Positions 53,777 to 62,605 of a DNA stretch of 64,000 nucleotides are shown here, piece after piece. Position 1 is the first letter of the stretch. Every line of letters begins with the position of its first letter. The DNA lies in NCBI RefSeq assembly GCF_042646125.1, contig NZ_JBHRSW010000004.1, positions 248,001-312,000 of the forward strand. The letters are read 5' to 3'. Source of the DNA: Glaciecola flavus. GTDB taxonomy: Bacteria; Pseudomonadota; Gammaproteobacteria; Enterobacterales; Alteromonadaceae. The notes below the pieces were generated by a model. That model searched no databases, was not told the DNA's origin, and worked only from the letters and a program-made list of their open reading frames with translations. A program made the position numbers and the translations under genes.

Positions 53777-53789
53777 AAGCTATTGTTCT

Positions 53790-54542
53790 TTATTGTAAAC
53801 GCGCCAAATCTTCGGGTGTATCGACACCGTGTGGCGGCGCAGCCTTGCTCGTTTCCACATGTATAGAATGACCATTTTCAAGCACACGTAATTGCTCGAG
53901 TGATTCCGTAGTTTCTAAGCTTGATGAAGGTAACAATACATACTGTTTAACAAAACCAGCGCGATAGGCATAAATACCGATATGCCTGTAATAGCTTGTA
54001 GGTAAGGCTGCTAAGGGTTTGCTTAAACCATGATTTTGCACAAAGCCTTGTGGATAAGGAATCGGCGAGCGCGAAAAATATAACGCACTGCCGTTTGTAT
54101 TCTGCACCACTTTAACCACATTTGGGTTAAATAAATCTTCGTCACAAGTAATCGGAAAACAAAGTGTCGCCATCGGGTAATCAGCATACCTCGCAAGGTT
54201 TTCAGCCACTTGCTGGATGTTTTCTGATGGGATAAAAGGCTCGTCACCCTGTACATTGACAACAATTTCGTCATCAGCAATGGCACATGTTTCTATCACT
54301 TCACTAATTCTGGTTGTGCCGCTAGTGTGATGTTCGCTAGTCATGCAAAGCTCTGCACCAATGTCCTTTACCAGCGTGGCGATGCGCTCATCATCTGTCG
54401 CGATGATGACGCGTTTGGCACCAGATGCTTGCGCTCTTTCGTACACATGGGCGAGCATGGGTCTGCCGTTAATTTTTGCCAATGGTTTACCTGGAAAGCG
54501 CGTACTAGCATAACGCGCGGGTATGACAACAATAAAAGACAT
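53790..54542 (-). CDS. kdsB: 3-deoxy-manno-octulosonate cytidylyltransferase
   Basis: Activates Kdo to CMP-Kdo for the inner core of lipopolysaccharide. The 250-residue protein (E. coli 248) begins SFIVVIPARYASTRFPGKPL, with the nucleotide-binding loop RYASTRFPGKP, and has VNVQGDEPFI (metal-binding aspartate) and the C-terminal THGVDTPEDL-like stretch PPHGVDTPEDL. It is the last gene of the msbA-lpxK-ycaR-kdsB run; only 1 bp separates it from the Trm112-like stop. Confidence 0.97.
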   Translation of the reverse strand: MSFIVVIPARYASTRFPGKPLAKINGRPMLAHVYERAQASGAKRVIIATDDERIATLVKDIGAELCMTSEHHTSGTTRISEVIETCAIADDEIVVNVQGDEPFIPSENIQQVAENLARYADYPMATLCFPITCDEDLFNPNVVKVVQNTNGSALYFSRSPIPYPQGFVQNHGLSKPLAALPTSYYRHIGIYAYRAGFVKQYVLLPSSSLETTESLEQLRVLENGHSIHVETSKAAPPHGVDTPEDLARLQ

Positions 54543-54543
54543 A

Positions 54544-54744
54544 CTACGCTAATTTTTCCATTTCTTCTTGAGACAAGGTTCGACTCTCTGAGACTAACAA
54601 CACAGGAATATTGTCTTTAATCGGATAAGCTAAGCGCTCAAATTTACTCACCAACATTTCCTCGCCATCTATAGTCGCAAGTACCAACTTTCCTTTGCAA
54701 ACTGGACAAGCAATAATGTCCAAAAGTTGCTTATTAAAGGCCAT
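54544..54744 (-). CDS. ycaR: Trm112-like zinc-knuckle protein (YcaR family)
   Basis: A 66-residue protein of the Trm112/UPF0434 family. It starts MAFNKQLLDIIACPVCKGKL, containing the CPVC motif; only this one cysteine pair is present, so zinc binding is uncertain. It continues LAYPIKDNIPVLLVSESR, a family hallmark. The ATG at 54744 is preferred over an in-frame upstream start at 54759, giving a length near E. coli YcaR (60) and an 11-bp overlap with the lpxK end, typical of coupled translation. It sits between lpxK and kdsB, as in E. coli. Its molecular role there is not established. Confidence 0.92.
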   Translation of the reverse strand: MAFNKQLLDIIACPVCKGKLVLATIDGEEMLVSKFERLAYPIKDNIPVLLVSESRTLSQEEMEKLA

Positions 54745-55762
54745 TAGGCTTTTCTCCAAGTAGTGGTTTTATTTTATTATCTAATGCCGTAAAAAATGCT
54801 TGCGGCACATCTGCTTCGACACGTAAATACCAACAGCCATCATGCGCAATTTCTTTGCACTTAACCGCATCTTTCTCAGTCATCAGTACGATAGTACTTG
54901 AGGGAATATCAGCCTCAGTAAACTTTTTGTGATCGGCAAAGGCATGGGTATGTTCAATCTTTATTCCCAGATGTCGCAAGGTCTTAAAAAAGCGCTTTGG
55001 ATCACCAATTCCCGCCATCGCCTCTACTTTTAAACTAGCAAAATATTCTATGCCATCTTCAAGGCTCATGGCTTGTTCATCAAATACATTAACCCATTCA
55101 ACGCCTTGCAGCGCAAAGCTAGAGATATCAGTTTTGATTTTGTTCAGGCATGTCAAATTACTGTAGTCATTGCCATTAAACAATACGTAATCGACAAGGT
55201 CGAGGCGCTCTGCTGTCTCTCGCATGGGTCCCATTGGCAACAAAAAGCCGTTGCCGATACCTCGCCCATCCATGACACAAATTTCCATATCTCTTGCGAG
55301 TGAATAGTGCTGCATGCCATCATCACAAATAATAATATCAGCATTGGTGAGCGATTGAATAAATGCCGCACCGCGAGCGCGTTTGGGGTCAATCACCACT
55401 GGAATATCAAAACGATGCCTTATTAGCGAGGGTTCGTCACCAACTAAATTTGCTGGACATTGCTTGCTGACCAAATGAGGAAAACTCGTTTGTTCTCCGC
55501 CATATCCACGGGATAACACAGCCGGTGTTAAGCCCTTGTCTAAATAGTACTGAACCAAGCTTAAGACAATCGGGGTTTTACCATTTCCACCCATGGTAAT
55601 ATTACCCACAACGACAACCGGAAGTGAGCTTCGGTATTGAGAAAATATGTTCAAGGTATAAGCCGTGCGCCGCAATACTTGCACCAGCCAAAAACAAAGA
55701 GAAAGCGGCGAAAGTAGCCACAACCATGTCGGCTTTTTGTACAGTGCTTTACTCAAGGACAT
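54734..55762 (-). CDS. lpxK: Tetraacyldisaccharide 4'-kinase
   Basis: Phosphorylates the lipid A disaccharide at the 4' position, at the inner leaflet of the cytoplasmic membrane. The 342-residue protein (E. coli 328) has an N-terminal hydrophobic anchor (LWLLSPLSLCFWLVQVL, about 14-30), the P-loop GNITMGGNGKTP (about 53-64), LSRGYGG and DIIICDDGMQH with the catalytic aspartates. It lies 18 bp after msbA and overlaps the next gene by 11 bp, in the conserved msbA-lpxK-ycaR-kdsB operon. Confidence 0.96.
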   Translation of the reverse strand: MSLSKALYKKPTWLWLLSPLSLCFWLVQVLRRTAYTLNIFSQYRSSLPVVVVGNITMGGNGKTPIVLSLVQYYLDKGLTPAVLSRGYGGEQTSFPHLVSKQCPANLVGDEPSLIRHRFDIPVVIDPKRARGAAFIQSLTNADIIICDDGMQHYSLARDMEICVMDGRGIGNGFLLPMGPMRETAERLDLVDYVLFNGNDYSNLTCLNKIKTDISSFALQGVEWVNVFDEQAMSLEDGIEYFASLKVEAMAGIGDPKRFFKTLRHLGIKIEHTHAFADHKKFTEADIPSSTIVLMTEKDAVKCKEIAHDGCWYLRVEADVPQAFFTALDNKIKPLLGEKPNGL

Positions 55763-55780
55763 CCTAGCGTACCCATCTAC

Positions 55781-57520
55781 TCAGGAAAATTGCAAAGCAT
55801 GAAGTTGCGCGTACATGCCATTTTTTTCAAGTAAGCTTTGGTGATCGCCAGACTCGACAATTTTTCCTTGTTCAATCACCAATATTAAATCAGCGGCCTC
55901 AATTGTGGATAACCGATGGGCAACCACTATACTGGTACGTGTTTTTTGCAACTCTTCTAGTGCTTGCTGGATAAATTTTTCTGACTCAGTATCTAAAGCT
56001 GAGGTCGCTTCATCAAGTATCAATATCGGTGCATCTGCCAATATCGCACGGGCAATCGCAATGCGTTGTCGCTGCCCACCTGATAACATCAAGCCGTTTT
56101 CGCCAATTTCAGTATCGAATCCCTTAGCTTGCTGCATCACAAATTCGGTCACATGCGCAATATTTGCCGCTTCGATAATTTCTTCACGGCTCACTTTATC
56201 TTGTCGACCGTAAGCGATGTTGTTTGCAATAGTATCGTTAAACAAGGTCACTTGTTGAGAAACAAGAGCAAACTGCTGACGTAAATTACGCAGTTTTAGG
56301 TCGACAATGTTTTCGCCGTCGATACTAATGATACCCTCATCTGCTTGATAAAAGCGCGTCATCAAACTAGAAATTGTCGACTTCCCGCTTCCCGAGCGCC
56401 CAACTAGTGCAACCGTTTGCCCGGGTTTAACCTCAAAGCTTAAATTCTCAACCGCGGGTGTATCTTTACTTGGATAGGTAAAACTCACATCTGAAAACTG
56501 GATATGCCCACTGGCTCGCGCCAAGGTTTTACTGCCCGTGTCTTGTTCAATGTCTTCATCCAATATTTCAAATATACTGGCGCAGGCTGTCATACCTTTT
56601 TGAAATTCAGTGTTAATAGTCGTAAGCTGTTTTAACGGTTTTAGTAACATAACCATGTAAACCACCACACTGACAAATACACCCGCAGTGAGGGCATCAA
56701 TCATGCCCGGTACACTACTGACAAACAGCACAACCGCAAGAGCAATAGAAGCAATCACTTGTATAGTCGAGACACTCAAAATCTGAGACGAAACTAATTT
56801 CATAGATTGTTGACGATTGTGGTTGTTTTTGTCGGCGAAGCGTTTTGACTCAAGTGCTTGACCATCAAACATCAACACTACTTTGTGACCTTTGACAGCC
56901 TGCTCAACACTTGTCGTCAACGACCCCATCGCGTTTTGAATAGCCTTACTTACCTTTCTGAAGCGCTTACTGACAAAAGCGACAATGACCGCGACAACAG
57001 GGCCAATCAACAAAAATATCAGTGACAACTGCCACGAGTAATAAAACATCAAACACAACAAGCCGACGACAAACATGCCCTCTCTAACAATAGTCAACAC
57101 CGCCTTGCCAGCGGCGTAACGCACTTGTTCAGTGTCGTACAGAATTTTTGACATCAAACTTCCTGTAGAATGATGGTCGTGAAACTCAACAGGTAAATGA
57201 ATGTACTTTTCAAAAAGTTGCTGGCGGATCCTCATCACCACTTGGGTACTCACATATTCTAGAGTATAGGTACCGATGAAGTTACTCACGCCACGCAAAA
57301 TAAAGAGAGGAACAATAATAATCGCGGCAATTCGCAAATAATTGAGATTGCCTGCATTCAAGCTACTGTCAATCAAAGGTTGTAACTGCGAGAAGAAAAA
57401 CACGTCAATAGACGCATAAGCTACCATCCCTAAAACGGCCACGAATATCAGTAATTTATGGGGTGATACGTAGCCTAAAAAGCGTGTAAACGTGGTGTTT
57501 TTGATGTCAGTTTTTGCCAT
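55781..57520 (-). CDS. msbA: Lipid A export ATP-binding/permease protein MsbA
   Basis: A homodimeric ABC transporter that flips lipid A-core to the outer leaflet of the inner membrane. The 579-residue half-transporter (E. coli 582) has six membrane segments in the first 310 residues. The ATPase domain carries Walker A GRSGSGKST (about 372-380), the signature LSGGQRQRIA (about 475-484), Walker B ILILDEATSALD and the switch histidine in VAHRLST. It is upstream of lpxK by 18 bp and downstream of comEC by 90 bp, matching the E. coli ycaI(comEC)-msbA-lpxK order. Confidence 0.96.
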   Translation of the reverse strand: MAKTDIKNTTFTRFLGYVSPHKLLIFVAVLGMVAYASIDVFFFSQLQPLIDSSLNAGNLNYLRIAAIIIVPLFILRGVSNFIGTYTLEYVSTQVVMRIRQQLFEKYIHLPVEFHDHHSTGSLMSKILYDTEQVRYAAGKAVLTIVREGMFVVGLLCLMFYYSWQLSLIFLLIGPVVAVIVAFVSKRFRKVSKAIQNAMGSLTTSVEQAVKGHKVVLMFDGQALESKRFADKNNHNRQQSMKLVSSQILSVSTIQVIASIALAVVLFVSSVPGMIDALTAGVFVSVVVYMVMLLKPLKQLTTINTEFQKGMTACASIFEILDEDIEQDTGSKTLARASGHIQFSDVSFTYPSKDTPAVENLSFEVKPGQTVALVGRSGSGKSTISSLMTRFYQADEGIISIDGENIVDLKLRNLRQQFALVSQQVTLFNDTIANNIAYGRQDKVSREEIIEAANIAHVTEFVMQQAKGFDTEIGENGLMLSGGQRQRIAIARAILADAPILILDEATSALDTESEKFIQQALEELQKTRTSIVVAHRLSTIEAADLILVIEQGKIVESGDHQSLLEKNGMYAQLHALQFS

Positions 57521-57610
57521 AAAACCGGCGTATTCCTTTTAGTTTTCTTATTGGCTATATCTAAAAATACGCAGGAGAGCCTCGGCATATTCCAGCTCAA
57601 TACCGTCTCA

Positions 57611-59938
57611 CTACGATTTAAAATACCACCGATTATACAGGTGTTTACGATAACTCGTTACCTTAATTTGAGGCTTTGTTAAATCGAATGTCACGGCGCC
57701 TTGTTCGCCAATATGAACAAGCTCAGCTCCGACCGAGCGGTAGCGCGCAACAACATCGGGATGCGGATGCTCCCATTGATTGTTCTTTGCGGTGGTGATC
57801 AACACGTACTTAGGTCGAATTTTTTCGACAAATGCTTGAGACGAAGACGAGCGACTGCCATGGTGGGGTGCTATCAAAATATCTACTGACAAACCATCTA
57901 AACGCCCACTTGCTAGCAACGCTTGCTCAGCTTGCTTTTCGATGTCACCTGGCAGCAGTAAATTTGCAAAAGGGGTTTGGATATATAGTACACAGCTTTG
58001 GTTATTTGTTTCGCCATTTGTTATTTGGCGTGGCCACAAGGCTTGAATCGAAATCGTCATGTTTTGCTTTTGTCGCAGATAAGTATGACGCCACTCGCTT
58101 CCCTTCACACAGGTATTGGATGGCGCGTGAAAATTATCTATAGGTATTGCCCGACGCGCGGCATAAACACCACCGGCATGATCTTGGTCAAAATGACTAA
58201 TAAACAAGTGAGTCAATTGAGTGATATTGTTAGCTTGAAGGTATTTAAAAATAATTTGGTCAAATAGGCTGAATTGATTGGGCTTACCTGCCCCTGTATC
58301 AAAAAGCGCGGAAAAATCTTTGGCAAAAAGTAAAGAAGCATTGCCATGACCAACGTCAAAGACCTGAAACACAATCTTGTCTTCATCTGACCTGTTCGCA
58401 TGTGTAAGCGCGATGAGCAATAGTATGGCTGTGCCCGCCATGATCCGTTTTTTTGCTAATAATCGAGGTAAGCTCATAATCAATAAGGCCACCATAATGA
58501 GTAATACACTGGGCAGACTTATTACAAGTTCGACAGGGTAACTCGGTAACTTGGCATGAAAATAGTGCAGTACAACAAGCACCATCTGCATCAAAAAATC
58601 AACAAACGTAAAATACCAATCAATCTGGACATGCAAAGTGAGTAGCAATAGCATAAACAGGTTGGCTGGCAGCAAAATCAAACTCACAAACGGTACCAGA
58701 ATTAAGTTTGCGGCCACCGCACTGAGCGAAATCGAGCCAAAGGCATAAAGGACAATCGGTAATGTGGCGACACTCAAAAAGCATTGAAGCTTGATCATTA
58801 ACCACATTTTTGCTTTCCATGAGGATAAATCTGAAGAAGGAAAACGCCATATAAACAGTAATATTAGCAGCACCGCCAAGAAGCTAAACCAAAAACTCAA
58901 ACCCAAAATACTGTAAGGAAACAAGAGACAAAAAATGAAAACAAGCACGGTAAAAATCATGCGCGAAGGCCAATTGCTACCCGCGATTGAAAACACGCTC
59001 AATACTATCACGGTGATCAATGCCCTGATCACGGGTACCGCCATGCCTGCAATCCAAGCATAAACAAAGCAAGCAAGTACGACCAAGCACCTATTCGCCC
59101 ATACCATGCTTCGATTGTGTACGTTAAAGGCAGCATAAAGACCGCCTAGCAATGGCTTCCCAATCCAAACAGCGTACAAAGCGAATAACGCTAAATGCAT
59201 CCCAGAAATAGAAAACAAATGCGCTGTACCGGTTGATTGTAAAAGCTGCCAATCTTGCTGGCTTAATTGATTTCTGTAACCCATAGCTAGTGCCGCTATC
59301 CAAGCTTTGTGAAACAGATCTAGGTCAAAAAGTCGATTGACCAGCGTTTGCCGCAAACTTGGGCAAGCGTGTAAGATTCGGTTTGAAGGACTGACGATTA
59401 CCCTTCCGGTCGCAACGATGTTTTTACTGGCTAACCATTGTTGACGATTAAATGTATAGGGGTTGGCTTTGCCACTGGTATCTTTAATGGCAATAAACAA
59501 GCGTACTTTATCACCTTGTTGTAAAGAAAAGTCTGGCTTAAACCAAGACACCAAAATTTTGGGTTTATATATTCGGTAACGTTCTACGCCATATTGACTG
59601 ACTTTTAATAAAAAATTAATTTGATCTGTTTCGCTCTCGTCCTCTATGATGCTAGCCACATTAGCTTCCACAAGGACTTGTTGGTGTAGCTGCGCAGCGG
59701 ACAGCTGCCCATACAAATACCAACCTGCACTTAAGTTTGACCATATAAATCCCAGTAATGCACCGGCTAAAATTGTCGATACATTAGGGTAAGTATTCGC
59801 ATAACGACCAAATAAGCAAGGAATCGCAAAGACTATGGCAATAATTGAGAGTGAAAAGTGGGGTAAAGTAGGCCATAATGCACTGGTAAAAAATATTGCT
59901 ATAAATGCAATCACGAATTTTTCTAGTCTTGTCAGCAT
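57611..59938 (-). CDS. comEC: DNA uptake channel protein ComEC/Rec2
   Basis: The predicted inner-membrane channel for single-stranded DNA in natural transformation. The 775-residue protein has an N-terminal membrane pair, an OB-like DUF4131 region (about 85-190), a multi-helix Competence domain containing GTAHLFSISGMHLALF, and a C-terminal metallo-beta-lactamase domain with LFISHFDQDHAGGV and APHHGSRSSSS. All domains are intact. The ATG at 59938 (MLTRLEKF) is chosen because the longer frame from 60013 would overlap the divergent DUF2062 gene. Presence suggests competence potential, but no other com genes are in the window. Confidence 0.9.
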   Translation of the reverse strand: MLTRLEKFVIAFIAIFFTSALWPTLPHFSLSIIAIVFAIPCLFGRYANTYPNVSTILAGALLGFIWSNLSAGWYLYGQLSAAQLHQQVLVEANVASIIEDESETDQINFLLKVSQYGVERYRIYKPKILVSWFKPDFSLQQGDKVRLFIAIKDTSGKANPYTFNRQQWLASKNIVATGRVIVSPSNRILHACPSLRQTLVNRLFDLDLFHKAWIAALAMGYRNQLSQQDWQLLQSTGTAHLFSISGMHLALFALYAVWIGKPLLGGLYAAFNVHNRSMVWANRCLVVLACFVYAWIAGMAVPVIRALITVIVLSVFSIAGSNWPSRMIFTVLVFIFCLLFPYSILGLSFWFSFLAVLLILLFIWRFPSSDLSSWKAKMWLMIKLQCFLSVATLPIVLYAFGSISLSAVAANLILVPFVSLILLPANLFMLLLLTLHVQIDWYFTFVDFLMQMVLVVLHYFHAKLPSYPVELVISLPSVLLIMVALLIMSLPRLLAKKRIMAGTAILLLIALTHANRSDEDKIVFQVFDVGHGNASLLFAKDFSALFDTGAGKPNQFSLFDQIIFKYLQANNITQLTHLFISHFDQDHAGGVYAARRAIPIDNFHAPSNTCVKGSEWRHTYLRQKQNMTISIQALWPRQITNGETNNQSCVLYIQTPFANLLLPGDIEKQAEQALLASGRLDGLSVDILIAPHHGSRSSSSQAFVEKIRPKYVLITTAKNNQWEHPHPDVVARYRSVGAELVHIGEQGAVTFDLTKPQIKVTSYRKHLYNRWYFKS

Positions 59939-59963
59939 TAGCGTTAAATGAGCAGTCCGTTGT

Positions 59964-60500
59964 ATGCCTAAAAAATTTATCAGACGGTTTTTACCCAGCC
60001 ACGAGCAAATCAAATCTCAAAAAGCGCTAAAACTATTCGGTGCACTTTTGCATGATCCCAACTTGTGGCATTTAAACCGCCGTTCTGCGAAAGGCGCATT
60101 TGGCATTGGCTTGTTCTTCGCTTTTTGGCCTGTGCCTTTTCAAATGTTTTTATCTGCGGGCATGGCTATCCCCTTGCGTGTCAACTTACCTTTGTCTGTC
60201 GCAACGGTCTGGATCACTAATCCCCTAACCATGCCTCCCATATTCTATGCTGCCTATCTAGTCGGGAGTACTGTACTTGGGACGGAAATGTCCGCGTTTC
60301 AGTTTGAGTTAAGCTGGTCTTGGGTCGTCGAATCCTTAAATACAATTGGCCCAGCTTTTTTACTGGGCTGCTTTATATGTTCAATTGTTGCAGGACTGAT
60401 TGGCTATTTTGGTTTGGATTGGGTCTGGTGTTGGTCCGTTAGGCAGGCGTGGAAAACACGCCGAACCGGAGAGAACACCTCGAAAACTAGAGACTGTTGA
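59964..60500 (+). CDS. DUF2062 inner-membrane protein
   Basis: A 178-residue protein of the DUF2062 family with about three membrane helices. It shows FGIGLFFAFWPVPFQMFLSAG and the family motif WITNPLTMPPIFYAAYLVG, split here as WITNPLTMPPIFYAA. The N-terminus is basic (MPKKFIRRFLP) and so is the C-terminus. It is divergent from comEC, sharing a 25-bp spacer, a position DUF2062 genes often take in gammaproteobacteria. Function is unknown. Confidence 0.87.
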   Translation: MPKKFIRRFLPSHEQIKSQKALKLFGALLHDPNLWHLNRRSAKGAFGIGLFFAFWPVPFQMFLSAGMAIPLRVNLPLSVATVWITNPLTMPPIFYAAYLVGSTVLGTEMSAFQFELSWSWVVESLNTIGPAFLLGCFICSIVAGLIGYFGLDWVWCWSVRQAWKTRRTGENTSKTRDC

Positions 60501-60538
60501 TACCCGTAACTGCTAATTCGGGGTGTAAGTTACATATC

Positions 60539-62566
60539 CTAGTTCAGCTTACTTAGATAATCGACAAATTGTTGTTCATCCCAAGTTTCAATACCTAACT
60601 CAGCGGCTTTCGCTAATTTTGATCCCGCTTTTTCGCCGGCAATCAGTAAATCAGTTTTTGCCGAAACACTGCCTGTCACTTTCGCGCCAAGTGCCTGCAG
60701 TCTCGCTTTCGCTTCACTTCGTCCCATTTGACTTAAGGTGCCTGTGAGTACAATGGATTGACCAGCAAAAGGTTGTTCGTCTTCATTGGGTGCCTCTATC
60801 TCAGGCCAATGAACACCCGCATCACTTAATTGACGAATGATCTTAACGTTAGCCTCTTCTCCCATAAAATTAACGATATGCTCGGCGACGACGCCCCCGA
60901 CATCATTAACTTCGATTAGCGCGTCATGATCAGCAGCAATTACCGCATCCAAGGTTTTGAAATGCATGGCTAAGTTTCGCGCGGTTGCCTCCCCTACTTC
61001 ACGAATACCCAAGGCATATAAGAATTTAGGCAAGGTCGTCGATTTCGCAGCATCGATGGCTCTTAATAAGTTAACCGCAGACTTATCTCCCATTCTTTCT
61101 AGCGCAACCAAATCGGGTAGCGATAAATTAAAGATATCTGCAGGTGTATTAATGAGTGCTTTATCGACGAGTTGATCGACAATTTTGTCGCCCAAGCCCT
61201 CAATATCAAAGGCTTTTCGCGAAGCAAAATGCTTAATTGCTTCTTTTCGTTGGGCTTGGCAGACCAAACCACCGGTACAACGCGCGACTGCTTCTCCTTC
61301 GAGCTTTTCAACATGTGATTCACAAATTGGGCAAGCCACGGGGAATACAATATCTTTAGCATCGCTTGGCCGCTTGGATTGAATGACTGACACCACTTGT
61401 GGGATCACGTCACCTGCGCGACGAATCACCACCGTATCCCCAATTTTAATATTCAGGCGCTCAATTTCGTCTTGATTATGCAAGGTTGCATTAGATACGG
61501 TCACGCCACCTACAAAAACTGGTTCGAGTCTCGCAACGGGTGTGATTGCACCCGTACGCCCAACCTGAAACTCAACATCATTTAATATAGTCATTTCTTC
61601 TTGGGCGGGGAATTTTTGCGCCATCGCCCAACGAGGTGCTCTGGACACAAAACCTAATCGCGCTTGAAGTGACAAATCATCGACCTTAAATACCACACCA
61701 TCTATGTCGTAAGTTAGGGTATCTCTTATCTCAGCGACACGCTTAAAATACCCTAAACACTCGCTCGCGCCGCTAACTTTGCCACTTTCTGGGCATATGG
61801 GTAAGCCCATTTCTGCTAGCAAGGCTAAACGCCCGCTATGAGTCTGTTCATTGGCAATATCACCACCTTCAAGCACGCCTACCGAATAGGCGTATAACCT
61901 AAGAGGGCGACTGGCGGTAATTTTGGAGTCGAGCTGTCGCAATGCACCTGCTGCTGCATTTCGAGGATTGACAAAAAGTTTTCCTCCGCTCTTGCGTTGC
62001 TGATCGTTTAGCGCCTCAAACCCTGCTTTCGGCATAAACACCTCACCCCTGACTTCTAGGCGAGTGGGAATAGATGCGCCACGTAGACGCAGAGGTACAT
62101 TGGCTATGGTTTTGACATTCTCGGTTATGTTTTCACCAACTTGACCATCACCTCGGGTAGCGGCTTGCACTAGAATGCCGTTTTCATAAAGAATGGACAC
62201 AGCCAGACCATCCAATTTAGGCTCACAAGCAAACGTGATCGTTTCGCGCTGATTTAAGCGATCCTGTATCCGCTGTTCAAAGTCATGCAGATCTGCATCC
62301 TCAAAACCGTTGTCCAGAGACAACATGGGTATTTCGTGCTGAACTTGCTCAAACTTTGACAAGGCTTTACCCCCCACTTTTTGAGAGGGTGAATCAGCTG
62401 TTTTGAGTGCGGGATATTGCTTTTCAAGTGCAATCAATTGGCGCATTAAGCGATCGTATTCCGCATCAGGCACACTGGGTGCGTCTAAGACGTAGTATTG
62501 ATGAGCAAATTCTTCTAATTGTTGTTTGATATTGTCGTAGTTAGCTTGTTGGCTTTCGATTGTCAT
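60539..62566 (-). CDS. ligA: NAD+-dependent DNA ligase
   Basis: Seals nicks during replication and repair. The 675-residue protein (E. coli 671) has the domain Ia region with YYVLDAPSVPDAEYDRLM and the adenylation site CEPKLDGLAVS (KxDG lysine). An OB fold, a four-cysteine zinc finger (CPICESHVEKLEGEAVARC and GGLVC), helix-hairpin-helix repeats and a C-terminal BRCT domain (about 595-675) follow. The ATG at 62566 gives the usual start; an in-frame TTG at 62584 would add six residues. It follows zipA after 39 bp on the same strand, the standard zipA-ligA operon. Confidence 0.96.
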   Translation of the reverse strand: MTIESQQANYDNIKQQLEEFAHQYYVLDAPSVPDAEYDRLMRQLIALEKQYPALKTADSPSQKVGGKALSKFEQVQHEIPMLSLDNGFEDADLHDFEQRIQDRLNQRETITFACEPKLDGLAVSILYENGILVQAATRGDGQVGENITENVKTIANVPLRLRGASIPTRLEVRGEVFMPKAGFEALNDQQRKSGGKLFVNPRNAAAGALRQLDSKITASRPLRLYAYSVGVLEGGDIANEQTHSGRLALLAEMGLPICPESGKVSGASECLGYFKRVAEIRDTLTYDIDGVVFKVDDLSLQARLGFVSRAPRWAMAQKFPAQEEMTILNDVEFQVGRTGAITPVARLEPVFVGGVTVSNATLHNQDEIERLNIKIGDTVVIRRAGDVIPQVVSVIQSKRPSDAKDIVFPVACPICESHVEKLEGEAVARCTGGLVCQAQRKEAIKHFASRKAFDIEGLGDKIVDQLVDKALINTPADIFNLSLPDLVALERMGDKSAVNLLRAIDAAKSTTLPKFLYALGIREVGEATARNLAMHFKTLDAVIAADHDALIEVNDVGGVVAEHIVNFMGEEANVKIIRQLSDAGVHWPEIEAPNEDEQPFAGQSIVLTGTLSQMGRSEAKARLQALGAKVTGSVSAKTDLLIAGEKAGSKLAKAAELGIETWDEQQFVDYLSKLN

Positions 62567-62605
62567 GCTAGGTAATAGTGTCAATGTGAGTGTTTATGCG
62601 GTTAA

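Noticed and set aside
59939..60013. Upstream extension of comEC by 25 codons
   Set aside because: It would overlap the start of the divergent DUF2062 gene, and the residues do not look like a membrane protein start; ATG at 59938 is better.
62567..62584. Upstream TTG start for ligA
   Set aside because: The ATG at 62566 gives the normal LigA N-terminus; no ribosome binding site supports the TTG.
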